This document shows, piece by piece, positions 8,137 through 17,797 of a stretch of 64,000 nucleotides of DNA; within the stretch, counting starts at the first letter, position 1, and each line of letters starts with the position of its first letter. Source of the stretch: CAVOGJ01 sp963695405 (GTDB lineage: Bacteria > Planctomycetota > Planctomycetia > Pirellulales > Pirellulaceae); the NCBI GenBank assembly GCA_963695405.1, contig CAVOGJ010000008.1:213190-277189 (forward strand). Reading direction: 5' to 3'. A model generated the notes under the pieces. The model did not search any database, was not told the DNA's origin, and saw nothing but the letters and a program-made list of their open reading frames with translations. The position numbers and the translations under genes are program-made.

Positions 8137-9174
8137 ATGATTCAGTTTCACGTCCAGCATCAAACGCCGCGTCGTGCACCACGGCTGCCCGCGGATCGAG
8201 TACGACACTTGATCGAATCATTGCGTCTGCAATGCCGTAACGGAGGCAACAGCTACGCCGTCATCGTCATCGATTGTCAACCCACGCCAGAGCACCCGGT
8301 TCATCAAATATTTCAGGAAATCGACTGGTTAGATGAACTGATTGCCGCCGACTGGGCGCATGACAAACAAGTTGGCTGGCTGACGCATGATCTGCTCGTC
8401 ATCGTCCTACCGAATGCGACGACGTTGGATGCTTGGGAGTATCGAGACCAAATCAAGGCACACTGCCACCTGCAGCACGAACATCTGCGCGTCTTTGCGG
8501 ATAGTCCCACCTCATTGGCCGTGGCACGGGATGAGATGGTCGCCGTCCTGGGCATTGATGGCTTGTTAGTCCGTCGAGTGCCTACTTGGAAGAGGCTGGT
8601 TGACCTTGCCGGTGGCACCATCGGGTTGCTGCTGGCCTTGCCAATCATCTTGCTGGCCGGGATCTGCATTAAGGTCACTTCGCGGGGCCCAGTCTTCTTT
8701 CGCCAGGAACGTGTGGGACAGGGCGGAAGACCGTTCTCGATGTACAAATTGCGGACGATGCGGCAAGACGCCGAACAGCTGCGGCGCAATTTGGATGATT
8801 CCAATGAATTTGACGGACTCGGTTTCAAGATTGCCAACGATCCGCGTGTCACGCGTGTGGGACGACTGCTCCGCAAGACCAGTTTGGATGAGCTGCCGCA
8901 ACTGATCAATGTGCTTCGAGGCGAGATGTCGCTGGTCGGCCCCCGTCCGCTGCCCGTGAGTGATTGGAAGCCAACCGATCTGTGGATGTGCGGTCGGCAT
9001 GACGTCTTGCCGGGAATTACCTGCACCTGGCAAGTCGCCGGCCGCGAAGGCGTGACGTTTGAGGAATGGATGCGGATGGATCTGGAATACGTCGAATTTC
9101 ACGACTTTTTCCTCGATCTCAAACTGCTGGCGTTGACCGTTCCGGCCGTCTTGACTCAACGCGGTGCCGCTTAG
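8137..9174 (+). CDS. Bacterial sugar transferase (initiating polyprenyl-phosphate glycosyltransferase) with an unusual N-terminal domain
   Basis: 345 residues. The C-terminal ~200 are a standard initiating sugar transferase: one hydrophobic segment (GTIGLLLALPIILLAGICI, 160-178), then GPVFFRQERVGQGGRPF, YKLRTM, RVGRLLRKTSLDELPQL and SLVGPRPLP. These enzymes move a sugar-1-phosphate to undecaprenyl phosphate. The usual four-helix N-terminal membrane region is absent; instead residues ~20-135 form a soluble domain with YAVIVIDC, a stretch of acidic and hydrophobic residues, and HDLLVIVLPNATTLDAWEYR. These look like a degenerate GGDEF/nucleotide-cyclase fold with no GGDEF residues left. That fold assignment is tentative. 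Confidence 0.85.
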   Translation: MIQFHVQHQTPRRAPRLPADRVRHLIESLRLQCRNGGNSYAVIVIDCQPTPEHPVHQIFQEIDWLDELIAADWAHDKQVGWLTHDLLVIVLPNATTLDAWEYRDQIKAHCHLQHEHLRVFADSPTSLAVARDEMVAVLGIDGLLVRRVPTWKRLVDLAGGTIGLLLALPIILLAGICIKVTSRGPVFFRQERVGQGGRPFSMYKLRTMRQDAEQLRRNLDDSNEFDGLGFKIANDPRVTRVGRLLRKTSLDELPQLINVLRGEMSLVGPRPLPVSDWKPTDLWMCGRHDVLPGITCTWQVAGREGVTFEEWMRMDLEYVEFHDFFLDLKLLALTVPAVLTQRGAA

Positions 9175-9218
9175 GCCTTATCCCGCCTGGTTTCGCCCTA
9201 CGGCGTGCACAGATCGAA

Positions 9219-11226
9219 TCACGACGCCGATCTGATGATCCGATCAAACTCGTCTTCGTCAAGGATCGTTACGCCCAACTGCTCGGCCTTCGCGCGCTTG
9301 CTGCCCGCCTTATCCCCGGCAATCAAGTAATCGGTTTTCTTAGAAACGCTCGCTGCGGCCTTTCCCCCCGCCCTGGCGATCCGCTCGTGAATCTCATCGC
9401 GGGTATAACGCGACAGGACACCTGTCACAACAAGCGTCTTTCCGTCGAGTGGTCCCTGTTCCCTGGCCGTGGTCCCTTCTGGCTGAAGTCCCACGACCCC
9501 GACCGCCAGTAAATCGTCGATGGTCGCTGCGCCTGGGGCGGAATGCAGGAAATCGTGAATACTTTCGGCGATAATGGTGCCCGCTCCTTCGACCTCGGCC
9601 AGCTGCTCGAGATTTGCCTCCCGCAACGCTGCCATTGACCCGAAGTGTTCGGCTACCAGTCGAGCCACGTTTGCGCCCACGTGACGAATGGAAAGTCCGT
9701 TCAAGAGCCGCGCGAGTCCACGTTGTTTGCTGGCCTCAATGCCGGCCAGCAGCTTCTCCGCCGAGCGGCGTCCCATTCGCTCCAACCCCATGAGCTGCTC
9801 GCCGGTCAGCCGATACAAATCGCCGTAAGTCTGGACAAGTCCCGCGTTGACGAGCTGATCGACCAGCTTTTCCCCGAGGCCTTCGATATCCATCGCGCTA
9901 CGGCTGGCGAAGTAGCGTATCCGCTCTTTGACTTGAGCGGGACAATGAAAATTCGGACAACGGATGTACACGCCGCCGCTGTCTTTCTCCGCCGTCGTTC
10001 CGCACTCGGGACAGGTTGGGGGAAATCGATACTTCGGCACGTGCCCCGTTCTGAGGTGCTTTTCCACGCGCACGATGTGCGGAATGATCTTGCCGGCCTT
10101 TTCCACCACCACCACATCGCCGACGCGAATGTCTTTGCGTTCAATCTCTTCCGCGTTGTGTAGACTCGCGCGGCTGACGGTCGTACCCGCGAGTTGCACG
10201 GGTTCCAGTTCTGCGACCGGCGTGATCGCACCCGTTTTGCCGACATTCACATTGATCTCATTCAGTCGTGTCGTGGCTTCGTACTTTTCAAACTTGTAAG
10301 CCACCAGCCATCGCGGTGACTTGGAGGTACTTCCTAACCGTTCGCGCTGATCAAAACGATTCACCTTGAGCACAATGCCGTCGACCTCGAAATCAAACTC
10401 ATGCAATTGCCCGATCATATCCTCACAATGGTCGAGCGCCTGATCAATGCTCGCAAAAGCGGCGACCTGTGGCGTCGGAACCAGTCCGGCCGCTCGGATC
10501 AACGCGAGGAATTCCATGTGCGTGGTGACGGCTAACCCTTCGGCATACCCCACGCCGTGGCAGAACATGTGCAAGTGCCGTTTGGCTGCCTGACGCGGAT
10601 CGAGCAACCGCACGCTGCCTGCCGTGACATTGCGCGTATTCGCATACGTGGCATTCCCCTCCGCCAGCTGCATTTCGTTTAGCCGGACGAGGTCCGAATT
10701 GGTCATATAGACTTCCCCGCGAACCTCGAGGATGCGAGGCAGGTCGCCATGCAATCGTAGCGGGACGTCGGGAATCGTCCGAATATTGTGGGTGATGTCG
10801 TCCCCGACGGTCCCATCGCCGCGGGTCACCGCCGCCACGAGTACACGGTTCTCATAGATCAACGACGCCGCAACGCCATCGATTTTCATCTCCACAGCCC
10901 ATTCGACGGGCTCGTCCAGCAATTTGGTTACGCGAGCTGCAAACTCTCGAACCTCAGCGGCGCTATAGGTATTTTCAATCGACAACATTGGCAGCCGATG
11001 CGTGACGGAGACGAGCTGCGACACCGCTCGTTCGCCGACGCGCATGGTCGGGCTGTCCGGAGTTATCAGGTTCGGATGTTGCGATTCCAGCGCCTTCAGC
11101 CGATCCATCAGCCGATCATACTCAAGATTCTGAAATCTTCGGCGCCGCTTCGATGTAGTACAAGCGGTCGTGATAGCGGATTTCGTCTCGCAGACGAGCC
11201 ACCTCGTCAGCCACACTCGACATCAT
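9219..11226 (-). CDS. ligA: NAD-dependent DNA ligase with a 1-base frameshift near the N-terminus
   Basis: From the ATG at 11226 or 11223 the gene reads MSSVADEVARLRDEIRYHDR, then LYYIEAAPKIS, and hits a stop near 11125. Dropping one base at about 11126-11134 restores LEYDRLMDRLKALE and the rest of a full ligase (~668 residues). Domains: NMN-binding domain Ia across the frameshift, adenylation lysine in EMKIDGVA, oligomer-binding fold, Cys4 zinc finger (CPECG, then CPNFHCPAQ), helix-hairpin-helix repeats and a C-terminal BRCT domain. LigA seals nicks and is normally essential. Without the first ~35 residues the enzyme would lose NAD+ use, so either the extra base is an error or this copy is dead. 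The start overlaps the cupin stop (TGATG). Confidence 0.85.
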
Positions 11227-11612
11227 GCATCCTCAAGTCCACACTCGGGCACGACGGTAACCTGCTTCCCCGTCGCCGAGTTTGGAATCAGGCAAAGAAA
11301 CTTGAGCGGCTGGTCGCCCGTATTGCGAAATTGGTGTACTTCTTCGGGCTTCACGAGCACGACATCGCCTGGCCGTAGCGGGTGAGGAACGTCTCCTTCC
11401 CATACCTCCCCCCGCCCTTCCAACACAAACACTTCGTGTTCGTACGCGTGAACGTGCCGAGGCGTGAAGCCTCCCGGAGCAACGGTGAATTGACGCATTG
11501 CGAACGTCGGAGCGCCGTCCTTCTCGTTCACCAGCTGTCGAACCGTGCATCCTGAAGACCCTTCCATTTCGACCGGCTTCGCGGCGATCGCTTCGTAATG
11601 ATGAACTTTCAT
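11223..11612 (-). CDS. Cupin-2 domain protein
   Basis: 129 residues forming a single cupin barrel: motif 1 PGGFTPRHVHAYEHEVFVLE (His-X-His, a Glu and a Gly) and motif 2 HPLRPGDVVLVKPEEVHQF with the last His. These residues normally bind one metal ion. Small single-domain cupins include isomerases, dioxygenases and sensors, and nothing here narrows the choice. The stop codon overlaps the ligA start by TGATG, so the two are translationally coupled. It lies downstream of the small membrane protein gene at 11743-12141. Confidence 0.82.
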   Translation of the reverse strand: MKVHHYEAIAAKPVEMEGSSGCTVRQLVNEKDGAPTFAMRQFTVAPGGFTPRHVHAYEHEVFVLEGRGEVWEGDVPHPLRPGDVVLVKPEEVHQFRNTGDQPLKFLCLIPNSATGKQVTVVPECGLEDA

Positions 11613-11742
11613 GATACGCGCAACCTCTTAAGTGAAAGATGTACCGGCAAGCCGGCGTCTCACGAATAAGTAACCACCCCAGTAGAACGACTCGTCAAAC
11701 GACACCGCAAGCCATCGCGGCCCCTCCCAATCCAAGCCATCG

Positions 11743-12141
11743 TCAGCTCTCCTGCTCCCGCGTCGACGCCCTCCCCTCTTGAACCGATCGGTTGCCGATC
11801 ATTCCTTGGCGATCTCCGCGTTCCCAGTAGTTATCTGTCGCGATCGCGGCCACGGTGCAGGCTGCCAAGGCTGCGACTTCGCTCATCAGCAAGCGAAAGC
11901 CATGCACGTCCAACCATTCCATGAATTGCTGACCGGAGGCCGTAGCCGGCTCGGCCAAGTCCGGATGCAGTCCCCGTACCGTCATCACACCGTAGGCGAA
12001 CGCGGTCACGCAAAAGGCAAAGCCGACCAGGGCCAGCAAGACGTAAAACGGATTGAACGGTTGCTTGCGGGCAGACAATGGCACAATGAATACCCCCTCG
12101 GGCCAACGGACGTCCGGCGGAGCAGGTACGGTTCTCTCCAC
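11743..12141 (-). CDS. Small membrane protein, unknown function
   Basis: 132 residues. A proline-rich cytoplasmic start (APPDVRWPEGVFIVPLS) is followed by one strong membrane segment (FYVLLALVGFAFCVTAFAYG) and a second weaker one (LLMSEVAALAACTVAAIA), with a charged tail. I do not recognise the family. It is divergent from uvrA, with about 140 bp between the starts, and it precedes the cupin and ligA genes in the same direction. Confidence 0.6.
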   Translation of the reverse strand: MERTVPAPPDVRWPEGVFIVPLSARKQPFNPFYVLLALVGFAFCVTAFAYGVMTVRGLHPDLAEPATASGQQFMEWLDVHGFRLLMSEVAALAACTVAAIATDNYWERGDRQGMIGNRSVQEGRASTREQES

Positions 12142-12282
12142 GAGCCGGTAGGAACCGACCGCCCCCTCAGGTTATGATACGGGATTCACGTTCCGATGAT
12201 GAAGTGGTCCGGTTCCTCCCCGGCGGACCGCCCGGCGGGGGCGAGTTGGCGAAGTGGATACGGGCCTGGAAGGATAGCTGAG

Positions 12283-15157
12283 TTGCCTGCCACCCAGATC
12301 GAACTCCGCGGCGTCCATGTACACAACTTGCAGAACGTAAGTCTCGACATTCCGCATGAAAAATTGATTGTCGTCTGCGGAGTCAGCGGCAGTGGCAAAA
12401 CAAGTCTCGCCCTGGATACGCTCTACACCGAAGGGCAACGGCGATACATCGAGAGCTTTTCCGCGTATACGCGGCAGTTTCTAGAACGATTGCAGAAGCC
12501 GGCCGCGGAGAGCATTCGGGGTATCCCCCCAGCCATTGCGGTGACGCACAAGAATACGTCGTCGTCGAACCGGGCAACCGTCGGTACCGCGACCGAGATT
12601 ATCGACTATTTGCGACTGCTTTTTGCCAAAATCGGCGTCTTGACTTGCCACGGTTGCGGCCGTGTCGTGGAGCGAGATACGCCACAGACGGCCATGTCGA
12701 AGCTGGCACGCCTCGACCACGGGACCCGGTTCATGGTGGCCTTTCCGCTTGATTTGCCGGCGGACACCACGCTCGCTTCCGAATCCCAGTCGCTTCTTGA
12801 GGATGGCTTCGTGCGGTGGATTGTCGGGGAACGGATATTGCCGATCGAAAGCCCCGCAGCCGAAACGGCGACGGGACCATCACCCCAGCGAGCTTTCGTC
12901 GTCGTCGATCGCTTGACCGCCGGCTCCTCCCCTGCCGCCCGCATCTGCGAGTCCTTGGAAATCGCGATCAGTCGTGGTCAGGGGAGGTGCGTTGTGTTTA
13001 TCCCCGAATCGGCCGCAAACTTGGATTCGCTGCTTGGTCCGAAGCAAAATCATCGCACCTGCCCCATTCGGGAGCTCGATGGCCAGCCCTGGCTGCAACT
13101 CGGCTTTAGCCAAGAATTGGCCTGCGAGGATTGTCAGCTCGCGTATCCCCGCCTCGAACCGCGGCTTTTCAGCTTCAACAGTCCGTTGGGAGCCTGTCCC
13201 CAATGTGAAGGCTTTGGTAATACGCTCGACATCGATATGGAACTTGTCGTTCCCAATGTCAACAAGTCACTCTCGGAGGGTGCGATCGCTCCTTGGAATA
13301 CCCCGTCCTACGCGCACGAACTGGACGAGCTGCTGGCGCTGGCGGACGACTATGGCATTCCGATCCATCAACCCTATCGAGATCTGAGTGAGGAACACCG
13401 CCGCCTGATTCGCCAGGGCGTACCGGAAAAGGAGTTCGGCGGGCTGGACGGTTTTTTTCGCTGGCTGGAGCGGCGCAAGTACAAAATGCCCATCCGCGTG
13501 TTCCTCAGTCGCTGGAGAAGTCATCGCACCTGCCCCGGCTGCCATGGTGCGCGACTCCGCCCCGAAGCGCTGAGCGGTCAAGATTTCCGGCCACAGCATC
13601 GACGACCTCAGCCGCAAGGAAGTTCGCCACGCGGTCGAGTCGATGGCTCAATTGAAACTGCATGAACATGACCGCGCGATTGCAGCGATGCTGCTTGAAC
13701 AGATTCAGTCCCGCCTCAGTTTTCTACAGCTGGTCGGGCTTGATTACCTGACTCTGGATCGCACGCTAAAAACACTCTCCGCGGGCGAAGCACAACGCGT
13801 TGCCTTGACCTCCGCGCTCGGCTCAAGCCTCGTCAATATGCTTTATGTGTTAGATGAACCGTCGGTCGGCTTGCATCCCAACGATGTGCGCCAATTGCAG
13901 GAAGCCATCCTGCAGCTCAAGACGCGTGGCAACACCGTTGTCCTCGTCGAGCACGAAGAATCGCTCATCCAGGCTGCGGATCAAGTCATTGAAATCGGTC
14001 CGGCCGCTGGGGAAGAAGGAGGCCGAGTGATCTTTCAGGGAACTCCGCAAGAACTGCTAGAGGAGGGGGCTTCCTTGACCGGCGACTACCTGACCGGTCG
14101 CCGCGGGCTTGTCCTGCCGGAACATCGTCGAGCTCCAGAGCATGGATGGGTCCGCATTCAAGGGGCGCGGGGCAATAACCTGCAGAACCTGACCGTCGAG
14201 CTGCCGCTAGGTATTCTGTGCGTGGTGACTGGCGTCAGCGGAGCTGGTAAGAGCACGCTCATTCAGCATACCCTTTTTCCCGCGCTCGCCCGCAGGAAGC
14301 GCAAGGAAGCTGCCAAGCCGCTACCGTATGACGAGGTGTTCGGCGACGGACAAATTGACGAAGTCTTGATGATCGATCAGAGTCCCATTGGTCGTTCGCC
14401 GCGATCCAACCCGGTCACTTACATCAAGGCCTTTACCTCCATCCGAGATGTCTTTGCCGAAACTCTCGCGGCCCGCACGCGAAATTTCAAAGCCAGCCAT
14501 TTCAGCTTCAATGTCGAGGGAGGACGGTGCGAAGCCTGCAAGGGAGATGGCACGATCGAAATCGACATGCAGTTTCTCGCCGATGTCGTCATGGTCTGTA
14601 GTGAGTGCCAGGGACGACGTTATCGCCGAGAAATCCTCGATATCAAGTATCGAGGTCGCAGCATCGCCGACGTACTGGAAATGTCGGTACGGCAAGCACA
14701 TACGTTTTTTCGAGGTCAAGCCAAAGTTCAGCAACGTCTGCAACAGTTGATCGATGTCGGGCTGGACTACCTGAGGTTGGGTCAGTCCGCAAGTACGCTG
14801 TCGGCTGGCGAAGCGCAGCGGCTGAAATTGGCCGGCTACCTCTCTTCCGCCAAGCGTGGTCGCACTCTGTTTCTGATTGACGAACCAACCACCGGCTTGC
14901 ATTTTTCGGATATCGTTCAGTTGATTGATTGCTTTGACGCTTTGATTGACGTCGGTCACTCCCTGATCGTCGTGGAACATAACTTGCAAGTGATGCAGGC
15001 CGCGGATTATATCGTTGATCTTGGCCCAGGTGCCGCAGACCACGGTGGACGCGTGGTGGCCCAGGGAACCCCAGAAGCCGTGGCCCATTGCGAAGCATCA
15101 CTGACCGGACGTGCCCTGGCGGCGGTACTCGCAAAAGTTGCTCCATTGGAAGAATAG
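12283..15157 (+). CDS. uvrA: UvrA excinuclease ABC subunit A, with a 1-base frameshift in the middle
   Basis: The best start is a TTG at 12283 with GGAAGGA 8 bases upstream. The first part has Walker A GVSGSGKTSLALDTLYTEGQ, the zinc-finger region CEDCQLAYPRLEPRLFSF, then CPQCEGFG, and ends in HRTCPGCHGARLRPEAL. After about 13570-13575 the frame must shift by one base to continue AVKISGHSIDDLSRKEVRHA, then LSAGEAQRVALTSALGS, Walker A GVSGAGKSTL, the second zinc finger (CEACKGDGTIEIDMQF, CSECQG) and LSAGEAQRLKLAGYL. Total ~957 residues, normal for UvrA. UvrA is the damage-recognition ATPase of nucleotide excision repair. An extra A after CTG would explain the break. Many planctomycetes have more than one uvrA. 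Confidence 0.85.
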
Positions 15158-15169
15158 TGAGTCTCGAAC

Positions 15170-15556
15170 ATGCGTGGTACCTTTTTCGCCTATCTCGGCA
15201 TCGGCCTGCTGGCGCTGATCCTCTTCTATTGCGTCTTCTTGGTCCTCAAATCCTTTTGGACCGTGTTTTCCGATGCGCGTAACAATCGGGAATTGGATCG
15301 ACTGGCCGTGGAGTATTCCGAACGGCGGAAGCGGCGCAAGCAAGAAGAGGGAGAACGGCTGAATAACGGGTGTCAGCACGAATATGGACATCCGTTGTCC
15401 GCGCTGCCCGAGGATGTCTGCGTCCACTGCGGTCTCGCACGCGTTCGCCCGCCGGGAGACTGCGACCATGTCTGGCGAGTCGTACAAGACGTGATCCCGT
15501 GCAGCCAGTGCGAACTTTGCGGGAAACGCTTTTGCACGGTCAACCAGGATCCATAG
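15170..15556 (+). CDS. Small membrane protein with a cysteine zinc-ribbon-like tail
   Basis: 128 residues starting 12 bp after uvrA. One N-terminal membrane helix (YLGIGLLALILFYCVFLVL) is followed by a charged helical stretch (ELDRLAVEYSERRKRRKQEE) and a Cys/His-rich tail with CQHEYGHPL, EDVCVHCGLARV, CDHVWRV and CSQCELCGKRFC. Two CxxC-type knuckles suggest one or two bound zinc ions on the cytoplasmic side. Unknown family. The tight spacing suggests cotranscription with uvrA. Confidence 0.65.
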   Translation: MRGTFFAYLGIGLLALILFYCVFLVLKSFWTVFSDARNNRELDRLAVEYSERRKRRKQEEGERLNNGCQHEYGHPLSALPEDVCVHCGLARVRPPGDCDHVWRVVQDVIPCSQCELCGKRFCTVNQDP

Positions 15557-15601
15557 TCGTTTCGGCGAGTCAAGCGCGCGGCCCACGTTCCGGCCGCGAC
15601 G

Positions 15602-17392
15602 TTACCACTTCCATGTGACGGTGGCCTGCATCGACGCGTGCCGGTCCTCGTGCGGGCCATCATTCGCCGCCACCCGATCCAGTTCATAGGACGCGGTCTG
15701 GGTCTGGGGTCGCGCAAGATCGCGGCGCGGCGACAAATCGACACCTCCGCTGATACCTGCCACGATCGTTGTCTTGTTGAGGACGCGATGGTTGATCACC
15801 GAGTCGACTTCCCGGGGCGTCTCGTACCGCGGCACGACGTAGGGAACCAGCGACGCCAATAGCGTGGGATGCCATTCGATCGCTTCCATGACCCCTTCGT
15901 CCCGCAGCACCGCTGCCACGATGGCCAAATCAAAGATCGCATGCAGTTCGCGATAAATCGGATACACGGTCTCGAGCTCGGCAAAGTGTTCGGAAAAACT
16001 GGCCGCAAACCGCCGATTCAGCGGTTCCGACGCGCCCGTGTGAACGCGAACACCCTGTTCCGCGAGCATTTCGTTTTCACTCTGTACCCGCACAGGCGCC
16101 ACGGGAAGCCGAAAGATCGACCGCTCCGCATTGGCAATCACTGGTTCGGTATTCAGCGTGAACCACCAACGGAGAACCTCCATGGCTGGGATCGTCCCAT
16201 CCGCTTGGATTTCGATCGAATCGAGGTAGCTTTCGACACCGGGCACGCCCGGCCGCAAGCCCATTCCGACGAGCTTCATGTGATAATCGGCGGCCACGAG
16301 CACCTGCGCCGTATGCGAATTGGTGGGGATGCCAGAGAATTCAATGTCCTGTCGTCCCAACGTGTCCCGCACCGCGTCCAGCCACTGTTGACGACGGCCA
16401 GGCTTGAGCGGTTGGGCTGACGATGCGGCCAGAAAGGCCTGCGTGTCCGCGAGATTTTGCTGCCGCGGCGTGATCGAACAGACCATACGGCCATCCCCCT
16501 GCCAAGCGTTGTGCAGCGCCACGCACAGGTCGCCCAATCGCCCGGCCGACGTGGACGATGGATCGGTCGCCCGCGGACCGACAAGCACCACGTCGTGAGC
16601 CGCAGGATCGACGACGATGTATTCAACTGCCGCTAAGTCATCCAAACGACACATCGCCTCGCTCGGGGGAAGGCCCAGCGCCCACCGTTCAAGAAGTGCC
16701 GCCTCGAGACGCGGCAACGACACATGAACCAGCGCGGGATCATCTTTCCGCACAGCCAGGGACCGGCGCGTCGCAGGCGGCTCGACCCGCATCTGCCGCA
16801 TCCAGCCGGCAGCGTCAATGAGAATCCCGGTCGGAAATTCGGCAATGGTCCCCGCGCCGCCGACGTCCTCCCACGATTCCGGCGCGACCGTCCGCGTGAT
16901 CAACTCGATCAGCGTGTCGAAGTCGGCCTGCACGCCACCTCCCGCATTGCCGGCACCATCTGCAAAGCCTGGACCGAAGGGGTTACCCACGCCATTGAGC
17001 GCATTTCCAAAGCCATTGTTGATCCCACCACCAAAGAGATCATTCCCGCCCACCACGGGTGCGAAGCCGCCAACAAAGGGTCGCCATTGGTGGAGCGTCT
17101 GAAACTGCAGCAGGTCGGAACGAATCTCAAGCGCCGTTCTGGTGGCTGCCTTGGTGGCCCCATGGGAAGCTTGATGTAATGCTAGAGAAGCCAGCGCTTC
17201 GTCGCGTTCCACGCCGTCTTGCAACTGGTCGATTTCCTGACTTGCCAGGACATATTCACCCGCCTCGAGCTGAGCTTGCCATTTTGTCGACGCGACATCC
17301 GCCTGTCCGTAAGCGAGATGCGGTAGGCAGGCACTGGTGATCAGGAGCACGAACCGCAAGACTTTCGCAGCAAAGGCTTGATCCGTTGGCAT
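15602..17392 (-). CDS. Secreted DUF1598-like planctomycete protein
   Basis: 596 residues with a signal peptide (VLRFVLLITSACLPHLAYG, cleavage after GQA). Residues ~100-150 are a Gly/Asn/Phe-rich linker (GGNDLFGGGINNGFGNALNG, then GVGNPFGPGFADGAGNAGGG). The large C-terminal part includes VEYIVVDPAAHDVVLVGPRA, LVAADYHMKLVGMGLRPGVP, and NRRFAASFSEHFAELETVYP followed by IYRELHAIFDLAIVAAVLRD. I recall this arrangement as the DUF1598 family found mainly in planctomycetes; its biochemical role is unknown. No catalytic motif was identified. Export to the periplasm or surface is likely from the signal peptide. Confidence 0.7.
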   Translation of the reverse strand: MPTDQAFAAKVLRFVLLITSACLPHLAYGQADVASTKWQAQLEAGEYVLASQEIDQLQDGVERDEALASLALHQASHGATKAATRTALEIRSDLLQFQTLHQWRPFVGGFAPVVGGNDLFGGGINNGFGNALNGVGNPFGPGFADGAGNAGGGVQADFDTLIELITRTVAPESWEDVGGAGTIAEFPTGILIDAAGWMRQMRVEPPATRRSLAVRKDDPALVHVSLPRLEAALLERWALGLPPSEAMCRLDDLAAVEYIVVDPAAHDVVLVGPRATDPSSTSAGRLGDLCVALHNAWQGDGRMVCSITPRQQNLADTQAFLAASSAQPLKPGRRQQWLDAVRDTLGRQDIEFSGIPTNSHTAQVLVAADYHMKLVGMGLRPGVPGVESYLDSIEIQADGTIPAMEVLRWWFTLNTEPVIANAERSIFRLPVAPVRVQSENEMLAEQGVRVHTGASEPLNRRFAASFSEHFAELETVYPIYRELHAIFDLAIVAAVLRDEGVMEAIEWHPTLLASLVPYVVPRYETPREVDSVINHRVLNKTTIVAGISGGVDLSPRRDLARPQTQTASYELDRVAANDGPHEDRHASMQATVTWKW

Positions 17393-17797
17393 ACTCGCAA
17401 CCCTCCCCTTATCCCCTTAGCATCGGAACTCGACCCGCTCGACGTCGTGGGCAAATGTGCCGTGGCATACGCCGCGCGACAAGGTATCACTTTGACACAA
17501 GCGGCGTGCGGCTGTCAAACTTCCGCTGTTGGGTGCATGCCTTTTCGTGCCCGACGAGCGGATTTCGCCACCCGTGAATGGGGTAGAGACGCTGCCGTTG
17601 CCCGGAAGAGAACGGATGCACCACCGCGTCAGGAAATACAAGAGGCCTTTGACCCGATGGGTGTGGTTCTCGGTGACAGATGCGAGAACCGGACGGCGCG
17701 GTGGCGGCGGATGAAACGAGCGTGGCCGCACAGCTGCGGACAGGCTGCCGATTCCACCGACAGCCAGTTGGCGCAACCCGCCCGTCGACAGACTGCT
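17393..17797. other. Gene-free stretch between two minus-strand genes
   Basis: About 400 bp with no convincing gene. It should hold the promoter of the DUF1598-like gene and the terminator region of the spermidine-synthase-like gene. No strong hairpin or repeat was seen. Confidence 0.45.
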
